A stretch of 64,000 nt of DNA from Trichomonas vaginalis G3 (GCF_026262505.1 NC_067206.1:17753319-17817318); one strand, 5' to 3'; positions 17,995 through 27,969 are shown, numbered from the stretch's first letter. Translations and numbers: made by a program. Notes: generated by a model from the sequence alone, not told the origin.

Positions 17995-18189
17995 TTACCC
18001 TTTGTTTACCCTTTGTTTGTCAAGGTAGTATTGGAGTGCAATTTCTCCAAATTCTCTGTGTCGGAGTTCTTCAGCATTTTCCAAGGTGTCCCTGGAGAAC
18101 TCAAAGAAGTTGTCAAGAACATACTGCCATGCTGCTCTTCTGAGTTCGTCGGTATTTTGGAAGTGTTGCACCTTCGAGTCTTCGGACAT
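17995..18189 (-). CDS. 64-residue helical acidic protein of the accessory block
   Basis: Starts after AAAAAGTGTTATTTTTTC, the block's start signature. Entirely helical in appearance ('AAWQYVLDNFFEFSRDTLEN'). It follows the 66-residue gene in the same direction. Not recognised. Confidence 0.5.
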   Translation of the reverse strand: MSEDSKVQHFQNTDELRRAAWQYVLDNFFEFSRDTLENAEELRHREFGEIALQYYLDKQRVNKG

Positions 18190-18234
18190 GAAAAAATAAC
18201 ACTTTTTCTATTAAACCGTTTTGGCATTTCTCAT

Positions 18235-18413
18235 GAGTGAGTATAGTTCTGCCGAACCATTGGAAGAGAAGAAGTACCCTTGCTGGCAAAAGACAAAAAG
18301 TTGCCTTAGTTGTCATTGCAATTGTACTCGTAATTGAATTCATTGTACTTCTCTTCACGTACATAAAACTCAAGGACGGCATATGCTTTAAGAAGCTACC
18401 ATCTTACTAAGAC
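18235..18413 (+). pseudogene. Small membrane protein relic
   Basis: One frame contains a strong transmembrane segment ('VALVVIAIVLVIEFIVLLF') followed by a basic tail, but it has no ATG of its own; an ATG in another frame lies at 18234. The gene appears broken, with one break. It closes the accessory block. Confidence 0.4.
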
Positions 18414-18465
18414 TAAACACTTAGATTTTTCAAGCTTGACTTTTTACAATTTGAATTTTACACCC

Positions 18466-18705
18466 AAAAATATATTTTAGGGTAGATGGGTATATCTAAC
18501 CTCTTTTCTAACCTCTTTTCTACCCTCTTGAATTTTCATGAATTTTATACAGAAAATGCTTGTTTTGAGGTCGAGCCACTTTTGGCTCGACCGTATTCTT
18601 TCAACCAAAACTCATGAATTCGGCAAAAATATATTTTAGGGTAGATGGGTATATCTAACCTCTTTTCTAACCTCTTTTCTACCCTCTTGAATTTTCATGA
18701 ATTTT
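18466..18705. repeat. Two GGGTAGA boxes around a 10-bp hairpin, left of the cassette gene
   Basis: Two near-identical boxes (around 18477-18540 and 18637-18690), both reading AAAATATATTTTAGGGTAGA, then TATATCTAACC, two or three TCTAACCTC units and TCTACCCTC. Between them GGTCGAGCCA-cttt-TGGCTCGACC (18569-18592) is a perfect hairpin. Inverted relatives lie at the other side of the gene (19688-19880). Confidence 0.7.
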
Positions 18706-18769
18706 CCCGAAATAAAAAATAAAGTTGGTTTTTTTAAAAAAATATTTTTTTATTTTTATTGTAAGAACA

Positions 18770-19683
18770 TGTTAGCAACAACAGCACCAAACTCGTTAGT
18801 CATGAACCCAACTTCAATGTTAGTAGAGATGAAAAGCTTCATTCCTTCTTCATATACTTTTGAAACAGAAATCCAGAAGATAAAGCAAGAACTTTTAACA
18901 AATAATTTAGACTGTAGTGCGAAAGATGAAACAAATGAACAGTATCTTTATGAAATGCAGGACATTATTGACCATTTACCCAAATTGCCTGAAATTCAGC
19001 AACAAAAACTCACTATTCCTGAATTCGACGAAATTGAAGTCAAAGCAACCGACTCGGTAGAAATAAAGAAGTTCATTCGTAAGGTAAACTATGAGTTTCT
19101 AGGATTTCATTGCAACCACAAAGTCATGGACAAAGATTGCGACATGGTATATAAGAACATCTCTGACATATACAAATCTGGGGAGTTTAAGACCTACGAC
19201 AACTTTGTTTCGTTAGTTGCTGAATGTGTATGGCAGATAAGAGATAAAGATAGAAGAGGTAAGATATGGAATGAACAGATAAAACCCGCAACTTTTGAGT
19301 TAAAGAGAGCAATTGACGCCTTAGTCATACTAGCAGGTAAGGTTTCAGAATATAACGCAAAAATGAACCCACAATGTTCTAAATGTAAAGCAGCAATGAG
19401 GAAATATAACTACTCCGTCAAAGAGATAGAACGTATGCGAAACGACTATGCTGACTTAAAGAGGGAGGCAGAGAAACCAGCAGAAGATAAAATGGACATG
19501 TTGACATTTCTAAACAAAAACTATCCAACAGCTGACGATTTCCTTCTTTCAGATGTCAAGAAGAAATATAAAGAAACTTTCGGCATTGTGAAAACATTCG
19601 ATATCCTTCGTGAAGAAATCGAAGCCACAAAATTGTTTAGAATTTCACGAATTCACAATGTTTACCATGTAAAACGCTTATAA
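18770..19683 (+). CDS. Cassette protein of unknown function (intact copy)
   Basis: About 304 residues from the ATG after TTTTTATTGTAAGAAC. Features: N-terminal 'TTAPNSLVMNPTSMLVEMKS', helical middle, two CxxC-like spots near 'MNPQCSKCKAAMRKYNYS' (a possible zinc site), and C-terminal 'LFRISRIHNVYHVKRL'. A close but broken copy sits at 61421-62359 in Maverick D. Both copies are bracketed by inverted GGGTAGA boxes and share the leader TTTTTATTxTGTAxxAAGA, so gene and flanks travel together. No known family recognised. Confidence 0.65.
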
Positions 19684-19687
19684 AATA

Positions 19688-19880
19688 ACTGGGGTAGAAA
19701 TGAGGTTAGAAAACAGGTTAGATATACCCATCTACCCTAAAATATATTTTTATTGAATTCAGCAACAAAATTCTGAGTAAAATGACATATGGAACACATA
19801 CTTTTTTCAGTAAGGACATATGGGGTAGAAATGAGGTTAGAAAACAGGTTAGATCTAACCTTCTACCCTAAAATATATTT
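19688..19880. repeat. Two inverted GGGTAGA boxes, right of the cassette gene
   Basis: GGGGTAGAAATGAGGTTAGA followed by the rest of the box ending CTACCCTAAAATATATTTTT, at 19690-19751 and 19825-19882. These are the reverse complement of the boxes at 18466-18705, so the gene between them is framed by inverted repeats of about 60 bp. Confidence 0.7.
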
Positions 19881-19947
19881 TTGCTGAAAAAAATGACCAA
19901 ATTTCTGAGTAAAATGGCATATGCTTGCTTCCCTCGGAAAAACCGAG

Positions 19948-20040
19948 AGAAGAGATTCCGTATGAAAACAGTGAAGAACAGCGAGTAGGTAAGAAACCCC
20001 AGTCGCCAAAACTCTATGAAAACAGTGAAAAATAACAGAG
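19948..20040 (+). pseudogene. KilA-N gene fragment in Maverick B
   Basis: Roughly 75 bases match the KilA-N gene at 63460-63535 in Maverick D (shared AAACAGTGAAGAACAGCGAG and CCAGTCGCCAAAACTCTATG). No neighbouring KilA-N coding remains, so this is a small fossil. It shows that the B lineage once carried, or received part of, the D-type KilA-N region next to the cassette gene. Confidence 0.6.
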
Positions 20041-20085
20041 TATTTTGACAACTTCAAACAAGCAGAGTAAATGAACCATTTATTT

Positions 20086-20958
20086 TTATTGACTTTTTAC
20101 AATTTGAACTTTGTTCGCGTAGATGTGAATTCTGAAAGAAGTATGAGGGTCTTGTATGACTTTGTACTTCTCCCATAGTTCATGTCTGTCAAACTTACCT
20201 GCCATGGACTCTTTCATAAGTTCCATGAAATCGTCTTCGGACAATCCGGGGAAAAGTACAATGTCAGTAAGTATTCTCTTTACATCCTTACTTAAACTCT
20301 TTGCTGTCTGTACACAAATGACAACTGAGATGTTAAAGTGTCTGAGCTTCTTAAGAATTCGACACATGTCTTGTTCTCTATTCTTTAACAAAGGATGAGA
20401 AGCAAAGTCATCTAAGATAAGAAGACATCTGTGAGGGTAAGTCTTCCAATCGTAAGATTGCAATTTCTTCGAAATGTATTCTATCTCTTTCTGTTTGTTT
20501 CTGAAGTGTTTCTTCTCTAATATTCTCTGCATTTCCTCATTTGGGTCTTTAAACTTCGAATTTATATACTCATTTATAGCATTGTACTTCAAAACCCTTC
20601 TTTGGTACTTCTTTATCCAATCTAACAACTCAGAGTCTTTTATACATACTAACTTAGACTTTTTTATAATATCTTTGAACGAATTGACGGTTTGGTCAAA
20701 TTGACCAGAAGTACTACAAATGACTACTAACTCATAGAATGGGTTCTTCTCATCTAGTTCTTGTTGTTGTGCAGCCATTTTAAGATAAGTGAAAGTCTTA
20801 CCCGACCCAGGTGGTGCAATTAGACCTGTTATACCATTCTGAGCAAATAAGAACTTGTCATGTATGGGTTTTATCTGAGCATTTTCCAACTTCCTCTTGT
20901 TCTTGTTTAAAACATTCTCAAATTTCTTGTCAATGTCAGCAAACTTTTTTTCTAACAT
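20086..20958 (-). CDS. Genome-packaging ATPase (FtsK/A32-type) of Maverick B
   Basis: Motor that would pump DNA into capsids. 290 residues from the ATG at 20958, chosen because it leaves a 36-bp divergent promoter; a longer frame runs upstream but overlaps the neighbour. Walker A 'APPGSGKT' (48-55), Walker B 'LLILDD' (179-184), then 'LRHFNISVVICVQTAK', the conserved strand and Gln typical of the A32-like family. Homologues: 32612-33025 (C, partial) and 53280-54167 (D). Confidence 0.85.
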   Translation of the reverse strand: MLEKKFADIDKKFENVLNKNKRKLENAQIKPIHDKFLFAQNGITGLIAPPGSGKTFTYLKMAAQQQELDEKNPFYELVVICSTSGQFDQTVNSFKDIIKKSKLVCIKDSELLDWIKKYQRRVLKYNAINEYINSKFKDPNEEMQRILEKKHFRNKQKEIEYISKKLQSYDWKTYPHRCLLILDDFASHPLLKNREQDMCRILKKLRHFNISVVICVQTAKSLSKDVKRILTDIVLFPGLSEDDFMELMKESMAGKFDRHELWEKYKVIQDPHTSFRIHIYANKVQIVKSQ

Positions 20959-20994
20959 ATTTTTAGAAAAATTAAAATTTTTATCTTTTAGAAA
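20959..20994. promoter_or_regulatory. 36-bp shared promoter, ATPase / 151-residue gene
   Basis: Divergent ATGs are separated by 36 AT-rich bases containing TTTTTAGAAAAATTAAAATT and TTTTATCTTTTAGAAA. The same sequence is kept in Maverick C (33026-33061). Confidence 0.5.
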
Positions 20995-21450
20995 ATGTCT
21001 AGCGATTTCGCTATCTATATTCGAGACAAACTTTTTGACAGCAAAACTTCTGTCGACCATAAAATCTTACATAGTGTAAACAAGAAAGGTGAATTTGTTC
21101 TAAAGTTCTGTTTCTGGGAATATGACAAGAACCATAAAACATTAAGCAGAGAAGTCTTAAAATTTGTCAATGACAGACTTGTTGACAGAGATGACGCCGA
21201 TTGGAAAGCTGAAGTCCAACAAAAGTTCTTAGAATGCAAAGAAGACACATGCGCTGTTCTTGAAGATGAAATAGAAAACAGAATAGAAGAGCTATTAAAG
21301 GACAAAGACCTTTTACAAAAATATGGTTCTGAGAAGTTTGACATAACTCCACCAGAGAAGAAGAAGAAGAGAGAGAAGAAAGAAAAGAAAGTAGAAGAAG
21401 AGAAGAAAGAACCTGAACCAGAGCCAGAGAAGAAGAAATTTGACATGTAA
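20995..21450 (+). CDS. 151-residue charged protein of unknown function (Maverick B)
   Basis: N-terminal half alpha/beta ('HSVNKKGEFVLKFCFWEYDK'), middle acidic with 'EDTCAVLEDEIENRIEELLKDKDLL', and a C-terminal Lys/Glu low-complexity tail with 'KKKREKKEKKVEEEKKEPEP'. Homologue at 33062-33505 in C. Divergent from the packaging ATPase and convergent with the gene at 21467. A DNA-associated or assembly role is possible; no family match. Confidence 0.6.
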   Translation: MSSDFAIYIRDKLFDSKTSVDHKILHSVNKKGEFVLKFCFWEYDKNHKTLSREVLKFVNDRLVDRDDADWKAEVQQKFLECKEDTCAVLEDEIENRIEELLKDKDLLQKYGSEKFDITPPEKKKKREKKEKKVEEEKKEPEPEPEKKKFDM

Positions 21451-21466
21451 AAATAAAATTTTATTT

Positions 21467-21884
21467 TTAGAACATTTCTGGGTCAATGTCAATGTTCTCT
21501 TCCTCTTTAGGAGCAAACACTGGTTTAGACTCTAAAATCTTTTTACCCAATTTACCTTGAACTTCAACTATCTTAGACTCATAATATTCATAGTCGTCTG
21601 CTTTCTTTGGTTCATAAGGTATAACAAGTTTGTATGCTTTGCCTTCTTCGAGTTTTGAGAACTTTCTGTCAAAATTTTCTTTGACTGTAACATAACCTCA
21701 TGTCTAAGTCTTCAAATTTCGCACCATTTTTAGTCACAATAGCAAACTTAACTGGTTCGATGTTCCAAACTTTGTCAAATGTAGACTTTTCAAAATGGTA
21801 GAAGTAAACATTCAAATATGCGAATGGGTCTAGTTCTTCTTTGACTTCTGTCATGTACTTGTTTACTGAGATGAATTTTGCCAT
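21467..21884 (-). pseudogene. 139-residue-family protein relic (Maverick B)
   Basis: Matches the intact C copy at 33522-33941: 'KFISVNKYMTEVKEELDPF', 'YLNVYFYHFEKS', 'PVKFAIVTKNGAKFEDLD'. Beta-rich with aromatic strands, reminiscent of OB-fold single-strand DNA-binding proteins, which would suit its place beside the SF3 helicase; this is inference. Broken, with one break. Confidence 0.5.
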
Positions 21885-21919
21885 CTTTTCTATCGGATAA
21901 AAAAATATTTTTTTAAAAT

Positions 21920-23154
21920 TTACTCAGAAAAATTTTTCTTTGTATATACGCCGTTCTGAACATCTAAAAGATTTTTGACATTTGCCAAGAATGTTCGTTT
22001 AGACGCTGTCATATAACCATACTCTTGGCAATATTGTTTATATTCATCGTACAATGACCTTTCATCCAAACACTCAAAGTTAGTCTCATCTATAAACAGT
22101 TCATAAACACTCTTGTTTGCTTCTAACAATGTTTGTCTTTCTTCGGTATGTGGAATTTGTCTTGGATTGAACTTAGAAATATCTAATGTCATAAAATATG
22201 AGAACAAGTGGTTGTAAAAGTCAGATGTCAAAGTTTCTGCTAAGTCGTCAAAATATTCTGTATCTTGCATATGAGCTTCTGACGTTTTGACAACTACATA
22301 TCTTCTGTCAGAACTTTCTAACTTCATCGGAACAGCATTGTTTGAAACCATAATGAAATTTGCAACATTTTCACAAACTCTTTGGTCTTTATATTTTCTT
22401 TCAACAACTCCAACTTTGTCTGTTATAAGACTCTTCAAAGCATCTGAGTTCAAAACCTTTGTTGTATCTATACTTTGAAGTTCGTTACATACTATAAGTT
22501 TCATATTCTCTATTGAGGAGTTAAATTTACCGCAGATGTTTTCTAAGTTTGTCATATTCGGGTTCGAATAGCCCTCTAACAGTTTGCACAAAATATCTGT
22601 AAAGAAAGTGTTCTTACCTGTTCCTTGTTTTCCAATTACAATGAGAGCAGTTTCATTTTTAGCACTTGGATGTTGTAAGATGTTTGCAAACCAACATAAG
22701 ATATACTCATAGACTCTTTCGTTTCCATTGCATATAATTTCTTTGACATGGTCTAACCAAGCTTCTATAACATTTTCTTTCCATTCTACTTGTTCGTATT
22801 TATATCCAGTGAAGATAGAATAGAAGTTTGGAGATGGTGTATAAAACTTTATACCACGAACTGAAAAATCTTCTAACTTTGACAATAAGATATCCCAAGC
22901 ATCTAACATCTTCATGCCAACTTGTACGACTTTTATTTTCTTAAGTTTCTGTTTACATTCTTGTTCTGAAACTATTGTTGCTCTTGGTTTGTTAAAGACT
23001 ACATCCCATTCTTTCATACATAACATTCTGGGGCAGAGTCGACATAAATGACTAAACGTTTCAAATTCTCGACTGCTTTGTTATAGTCTCGAAATGGACA
23101 CATATTTCTGAATGCTTGGAAGTCATAAAAATCTGAAACATCTATTCTGTACAT
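21920..23154 (-). pseudogene. SF3 helicase (D5-like primase-helicase) of Maverick B
   Basis: Replicative helicase of superfamily 3. Walker A 'VIGKQGTGKNTFF', Walker B 'MKLIVCNELQS', motif C 'NFIMVSNNAVP' and the arginine-finger region 'SSDRRYVVV' are all visible in order. N-terminal coding starts at 23154 ('MYRIDVSDFYDFQ'). The gene looks almost whole, with about one break. It would unwind element DNA together with the polymerase. Homologue 33970-35210 in C. Confidence 0.78.
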
Positions 23155-23184
23155 TTTTATAAAAATAAAAAAAAATATTTTTTT

Positions 23185-24000
23185 TTATTCTTGAGCTATT
23201 TGTTGCATTTGTTGTTCTTGAGCTATTTGTTGCATTTGTTGTTCTTGAGCTATTTGTTGTTGAAGTTGTTCTTGTAATACAATACTTTCACCGGTTGCAT
23301 CTTCCAATTCGAAACTTTCTGCCGTCATTGACAAATACATAGGACATAAAAGTTTTACAGGAACAAAGTTTGCGTCAACTAAGGTTAAGTTTATGTTTGC
23401 TAAAGTGTTTGAGTTCACTAAAGCTGAAAACTCTGCATTCGAATGAACAATAGGCAAACCAGCAGAGAAAGTGTTGTTTATACGCATGAGTATCTTTTGG
23501 TCATAGTAGTTTCTGTCGACATTCGAATAGCACTTTGAACCTAAGTTTGAAACAATATATAAAATAGGTGTACTTAAAGTCAATGGAACAGACAAACCTT
23601 GTATGACACCTTTTCCTCTTATAGGAAACTGTTGGTAGTAAAAACCAGATATAAGTTTTGTATTATAGCTCATATCGTTTATAGTAAACTCAGTCGGACA
23701 TCCAAACATAATGAAACCTGCTCTAGTTGCAGCACATGTTACATCCGTCCTTAAAGTATTAAATAAGTCAACAAAACCTGTTGGTGGTATATCTGAGTAA
23801 GTATCTTCAAAGAAGTATTTTTTACCATTCACAACAACAAAGTCTTCTGGTGTCAAAAGAGCAAAACAGGCTTTAGTCGTCATCGTGTTTAAGGTCAGTT
23901 TACAATATCGTCCTTGAGGACTTTGTAAGTTTGTTGTTATAGAATTATATGACTCAGGGTTTTTAGTCGTAATAGTATAAACCACTATGTCTTCTGCCAT
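23185..24000 (-). CDS. Minor capsid (penton-like) protein of Maverick B
   Basis: 271 residues, probable single-jelly-roll vertex protein. An N-terminal strand block ('LTLNTMTTKACFALLTPEDF') and the C-terminal 'INLTLVDANFVPVKLLCPMYLSM' match the homologue in D (55408-56184), whose end 'FRLVDFQGEPVELKAPVRM' follows the typical Polinton minor capsid pattern. The tail has three 'AQEQQMQQI' repeats. It lies in the same strand block as the major capsid gene, as usual in Polintons. The frame is open. Confidence 0.65.
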   Translation of the reverse strand: MAEDIVVYTITTKNPESYNSITTNLQSPQGRYCKLTLNTMTTKACFALLTPEDFVVVNGKKYFFEDTYSDIPPTGFVDLFNTLRTDVTCAATRAGFIMFGCPTEFTINDMSYNTKLISGFYYQQFPIRGKGVIQGLSVPLTLSTPILYIVSNLGSKCYSNVDRNYYDQKILMRINNTFSAGLPIVHSNAEFSALVNSNTLANINLTLVDANFVPVKLLCPMYLSMTAESFELEDATGESIVLQEQLQQQIAQEQQMQQIAQEQQMQQIAQE

Positions 24001-24004
24001 TTAC

Positions 24005-24586
24005 TTAGCAAACAAACTTTAATGAAATGTTGTGGTCGTCAAATATTTTTATGACGTCTGGGAAACTATATTTTAAGTTCAACGTTTCACCTCCTTTCAT
24101 AACGTATATCTTGTCAATGACATTGTATGAAACACCACAGCAAGCAATGTCGGGTTCTATTTCTTTGATGTTTATATCGTCTGCCTCTGTCAAAAGTTTC
24201 AATAGTTCTTTCAAAATTTCATGAGGTGCGATGACATATGAGTTCACTTTTACAGGGTTGTGTTCGACCAAGTTTAACATTATACCCAAAGCTTGACAAA
24301 TCTTCTCCTGAGTTTTAAGTTTGTCTTTAAGTTGTTGGTAGTCATTTCGAATATCTGCAACAGAACTTAAGTCTCTGCTAACTTCAGGGTATGTTGGTTG
24401 TTCTTTTACAGGAACTATTGTTATACCATCTTGGTCTTCGTATGGTTTCCCCACTTCAACATCTCTTTCTTTGACATTGACAACAACACTTTGACTGTTT
24501 GTTTGAGTTGGTGAATTTAACTTCACATCTGCCACCGCCATTAAACCTTTTGAAACACTTACGCTTCTATTTTTCGGAAATGACAT
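24005..24586 (-). CDS. Conserved 193-residue Maverick protein
   Basis: From the ATG at 24586 ('MSFPKNRSVSVSKGLMA'), with a Val/Asp-rich low-complexity N-terminus, a helical middle ('YQQLKDKLKTQEKICQALG') and a C-terminal domain with 'EIEPDIACCGVSYNVI' and 'ISLKFVC'. The D homologue (54591-55211) shares 'DPEIECCGQTP' and 'LCLKYVLVN', so the C-terminal domain is conserved between subfamilies. Stop is 4 bp from the minor capsid gene start. Function unknown, probably structural. Confidence 0.62.
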   Translation of the reverse strand: MSFPKNRSVSVSKGLMAVADVKLNSPTQTNSQSVVVNVKERDVEVGKPYEDQDGITIVPVKEQPTYPEVSRDLSSVADIRNDYQQLKDKLKTQEKICQALGIMLNLVEHNPVKVNSYVIAPHEILKELLKLLTEADDINIKEIEPDIACCGVSYNVIDKIYVMKGGETLNLKYSFPDVIKIFDDHNISLKFVC

Positions 24587-24604
24587 TTTACTTAGAATAA
24601 AAAG

Positions 24605-24915
24605 ATGGACGTATTGAGTATCTCTTCGAATTGAAGCAGAACAAAGTTTACACACACAAACAATACAAATACATTGACAGAATAGTTCTTTATACAAACA
24701 ATGGAAAATGTTATAGAATAGCAGTCTTTGCTGAACCAAAATATTTTCATAAAGCAAAGAAAGTTGGTATAACTGAAATGGTGAAAGTTCTTGAAGCAGA
24801 CAAAAATATAACAACAAAACTTACAGATATTTCTAAAGGTAAGTTTATAATACAATTTATGTCAAAACTGGCGTACTGTCAATATTTGACGGAGAGAAGT
24901 CAGTTCAAGAACAAC
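24605..24915 (+). pseudogene. Small conserved Maverick protein relic
   Basis: Starts 18 bp from the divergent gene at 24586, after TTTTACTTAGAATAAAAAG. Downstream coding has 'YKYIDRIVLYTNNGKCYRIA' and 'VGITEMVKVLEADKN', like the better-preserved C copy at 36638 and probably related to the 79-residue gene at 55208 in D. Broken, with about two breaks. Unknown role, between minor and major capsid genes. Confidence 0.5.
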
Positions 24916-26523
24916 TTACTGACCTGCTGCCAAAATCTGCTCGATGGAAGCTGTCGTTATGCCAATCTGAGGAGCCCCAGCAGGTTTCATCGAACGAATC
25001 TTCAAAAGAGCATCTTCCGTGAAAAGTGCTATTGGTTTTGTAAACTTCTTTGCTTTCAATTCATCTGGACCGTCTCTGTCACCAGTATATTGTATTTGTA
25101 CAGTACCAACAGTTGAAATACCACCCATAAAGTCTTCTGAGTCAGCAAATGGAATGCCAAGCCAAAAGTTTGAACGGTCTCCATTTGTATATTGAGTTTT
25201 TTGACCTCCTGTATGAGTCCATACTTTCACATATGGCATAATAGAACTTTGCATTTCAGGGTTAATGGTTGTTGTGAAGTTGTTGTTAAAGTTCATAGCA
25301 TCTAATGTCAAGTTGTATGACCTCATATCCTCAACTGTAGAATATTCTTCTCTTGGATAATATTTGCCATCTATGTTTATATGATATTTAATACCAGGGT
25401 TGTAGAAACAAGAATAGTCATTTATAGTTCGTCTGAACAGTACAAACATAGTATCTGCATGTTTCATTGCAGTTGTTAAAGCAATATCTGTTCTTGCACC
25501 TGGGTCAGCACTTTGGTTTCCAACTTCACCTGCAAAGTCTTTGACAGATATTTGGTGTATAGGGAACATAAGTGGAACTGCAATATATTTGGCAGCTAAA
25601 GCATTTGAAATATCTGGGTCCAACATATAGACTGCAAGTCTGCTTTCTATTCTCTTGCATTCAAACTTTTCGCATGTGAACTTAACTGGGTCCCAAGCAG
25701 TTCCAGCAGCATTGAAATAATAGTTTACTTCAGTGTTGAGGTTTGAGAAACCAAAGTCTAAGTCAACTTTGTCTTTGCAAAATTCGGCGAATGACGTTTG
25801 ATTTGCTCCCTTTACGTCTGTAAGAGTGAATGGGTCTTGTGTTGGTGCAATGACTAAGTTATTTTTGCTTGGAGTAAGTTCGATAGAAATTTTTCCTGCC
25901 CAGTTTGGCAAGTATCTTAAAAACCTGAAGATGAGGAAAGATGACAAAGGAACTCTAAGTTTCAGTTTTACTTTGGTTACTGCTGCTGCAGTTTGTCCAG
26001 AAAGGTTAACATAAACTCCTGGAACGTTAGGGTCAAGTCTTCTTATTTTCTCAATAGTTGCATACTGGTCTGTTTGTTCTCTAGCTTGTGGTTGTACTGA
26101 GTTTCTCAAAGCGAACCATTCATAGTTTGCCCATGTTACTGTTTGAACTAAGTCAGAGTTAGAATATATCTTATATCCCATGAAAACTTCTGGAGCATAT
26201 TGGTATCCGACATAGAAAATTCCATTGCAACCTTTCTTGTCAGACAACTTGGCAGAAGGTTTTATTTCAATGTCTTGTTCCACGTATAAGAAAGAGTTGT
26301 CAATAGAAATAATATGAAACCTGTCGCAAGCAATATCTACTGTTGTTGAAGAACCTTCTCCAAACTCACCTACGTTTCCATAAGAAACAGCAGTTGTATA
26401 TTCGTAAGTTCCAGGAACTATTTCTGACCTTCTAATGGCATTGTCGCATTCGTTATACCATTCGGAAACATTTCCATTCATAGCATCCAAAACTGTTGGC
26501 GTTATATTCTGAGCGGCGTACAT
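24916..26523 (-). CDS. Major capsid protein of Maverick B
   Basis: 535 residues, fitting a double-jelly-roll major capsid protein. It is the longest structural gene, placed between the minor capsid region and the core-protein block as in other Polintons. Beta-rich throughout, with 'YEYTTAVSYGNVGEFGEGSS' near the N-terminus, 'SSFLIFRFLRYLPNWAGKIS' mid-way, and 'IPFADSEDFMGGISTVGTVQ' near the C-terminus. C holds a broken homologue (36950-38555). Assignment rests on size, position and composition, since family motifs are weak. Confidence 0.7.
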   Translation of the reverse strand: MYAAQNITPTVLDAMNGNVSEWYNECDNAIRRSEIVPGTYEYTTAVSYGNVGEFGEGSSTTVDIACDRFHIISIDNSFLYVEQDIEIKPSAKLSDKKGCNGIFYVGYQYAPEVFMGYKIYSNSDLVQTVTWANYEWFALRNSVQPQAREQTDQYATIEKIRRLDPNVPGVYVNLSGQTAAAVTKVKLKLRVPLSSFLIFRFLRYLPNWAGKISIELTPSKNNLVIAPTQDPFTLTDVKGANQTSFAEFCKDKVDLDFGFSNLNTEVNYYFNAAGTAWDPVKFTCEKFECKRIESRLAVYMLDPDISNALAAKYIAVPLMFPIHQISVKDFAGEVGNQSADPGARTDIALTTAMKHADTMFVLFRRTINDYSCFYNPGIKYHINIDGKYYPREEYSTVEDMRSYNLTLDAMNFNNNFTTTINPEMQSSIMPYVKVWTHTGGQKTQYTNGDRSNFWLGIPFADSEDFMGGISTVGTVQIQYTGDRDGPDELKAKKFTKPIALFTEDALLKIRSMKPAGAPQIGITTASIEQILAAGQ

Positions 26524-26555
26524 TTCATATGAGTAAAAATATAGAATAGTTGGAT

Positions 26556-27040
26556 TTATATGTCATAATAGAACCCACGTGGACCAAGCTTTACTTTCTT
26601 CCTGACTGAGTTTTTAACTCTTCTTTTTCCTTCATTGCCCTCTGCTTGAAGTTGTTGCATCTTTGCATTATGTTCATCTAGTATGTTGCAAATTTCCCAT
26701 GTCCTTTTTGCCTTTTGGCTCTGGTCGCCCATCTCAGGTAACCTATATCCTAGAAAGAGTTTGTCATAGTCTGTATTTGAGTCTTCGCGTATTGTTTGCA
26801 TGACTCTTTCCTGAGTTTCCGGTTCAAGCTCTTCAAACAGTGCCTGTCCATATGGAATATGCTCGTTTCCAAATATATGTTTTTGTAGCCATTCTGGTTT
26901 TCTTTCCATGTTACCAATATATCTTTTGTGAATGGGAAAGCTTTTACCCAATCTTTCAGTCTTGCGTCATTTATTTCTGTAGTTGGTTTTATTTTGTCAA
27001 GGAACATGTTTTTCAATACTAACATTTCATTTGGTACTGT
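26556..27040 (-). pseudogene. Structural-block gene relic 1 (Maverick B)
   Basis: Matches the 196-residue open frame at 38588-39178 in C: 'NMFLDKIKPTTEINDARLK', 'LFEELEPETQERVMQTI', 'FLGYRLPEMGDQS', ending 'VRKKVKLGPRGFYYDI'. A basic, nuclear-looking C-terminus. Broken, with about two breaks. It sits upstream of the major capsid gene; a capsid-assembly or core role is possible. Confidence 0.45.
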
Positions 27041-27054
27041 CCATTTGAGTTTTC

Positions 27055-27960
27055 TTAAATATTCATCCCTTCTCGTTCATTGTCTGCAAAGTAAGTTTTT
27101 ATGACATTTTGTAAACTTTCGTTTGCAAGGTCATGTACAATAGGTTCTCTTCCTTCTCTCCCTAACTTTCTTTCTAAACTCTTCACCAAATATACCATCT
27201 CTATGGTTCTGTGTAGTTCTTTGAGATAAATGTTTAGAACGTCAGGTGTTATATTTCCATCAGCCATGTTCATTTCATACTGGTCCAAAATATCTGCATG
27301 TTTCATATCTTTCAATGGCATTAAAGCCGCGCTTAAAATACCAGCTATATCTGGTTCACCATTGACTTCCATTGCGTCTACAACTTCTTGGAATTTGGTT
27401 GTAAGTTTATGAACCACCTATCCGGGTTAGCTTTATGACCCCATCTCATTGTAGTTCCATCGTCTGCAGAAACAAAAGTAGGTTTGTTTCCATCTTGGTT
27501 AGGTTCTGAATGAACTTTAAACAATGTTTCATTTCTATATGTTTTCTTGAAATTTAACCTTTTATTTTCACCGAGTTCATCCGAAGATTGAACGTTAAAT
27601 GCTCGTAAGTAAAAAGGGTTGTTGTATTTGTGTACATTTTCTTTCAGTTCTTCCATTCTATGCTGAATATTTTCATCTGTGTTGGAGTCTTTTGTATGTC
27701 GGCAAACATTTTTCGATATTCTTCTACTATGTCAGCCGAATTTTTTTAGACTCTTGGAAATATTCCATATTCTCCGCATACTCTTGTTGAGGGTCAAGAT
27801 TTTTCGGCTGTTCCAAATCTTCATCTAGTTCTGTGAAGTTAGTTTCCAAAGGAGGACTTGTTCGTTTCCTTCAGGCTCTTCTAGCTGTTGTTGCTGAACT
27901 ATTTCTTCCATGTCTGGTTGTATCTGAACTTCTTCCTGTGGAGTTTCTTGTACCTCATCT
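27055..27960 (-). pseudogene. Structural-block gene relic 2 (Maverick B)
   Basis: Coding pieces include 'EVVDAMEVNGEPDIAGILSA', 'LVKSLERKLGREGREPIV' and 'WGHKANPDRWFINLQP'. Helical with charged stretches; the C copy (39190-39900) is broken too. No family recognised. About three or four breaks. Confidence 0.4.
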
Positions 27961-27969
27961 GCTGGCATT

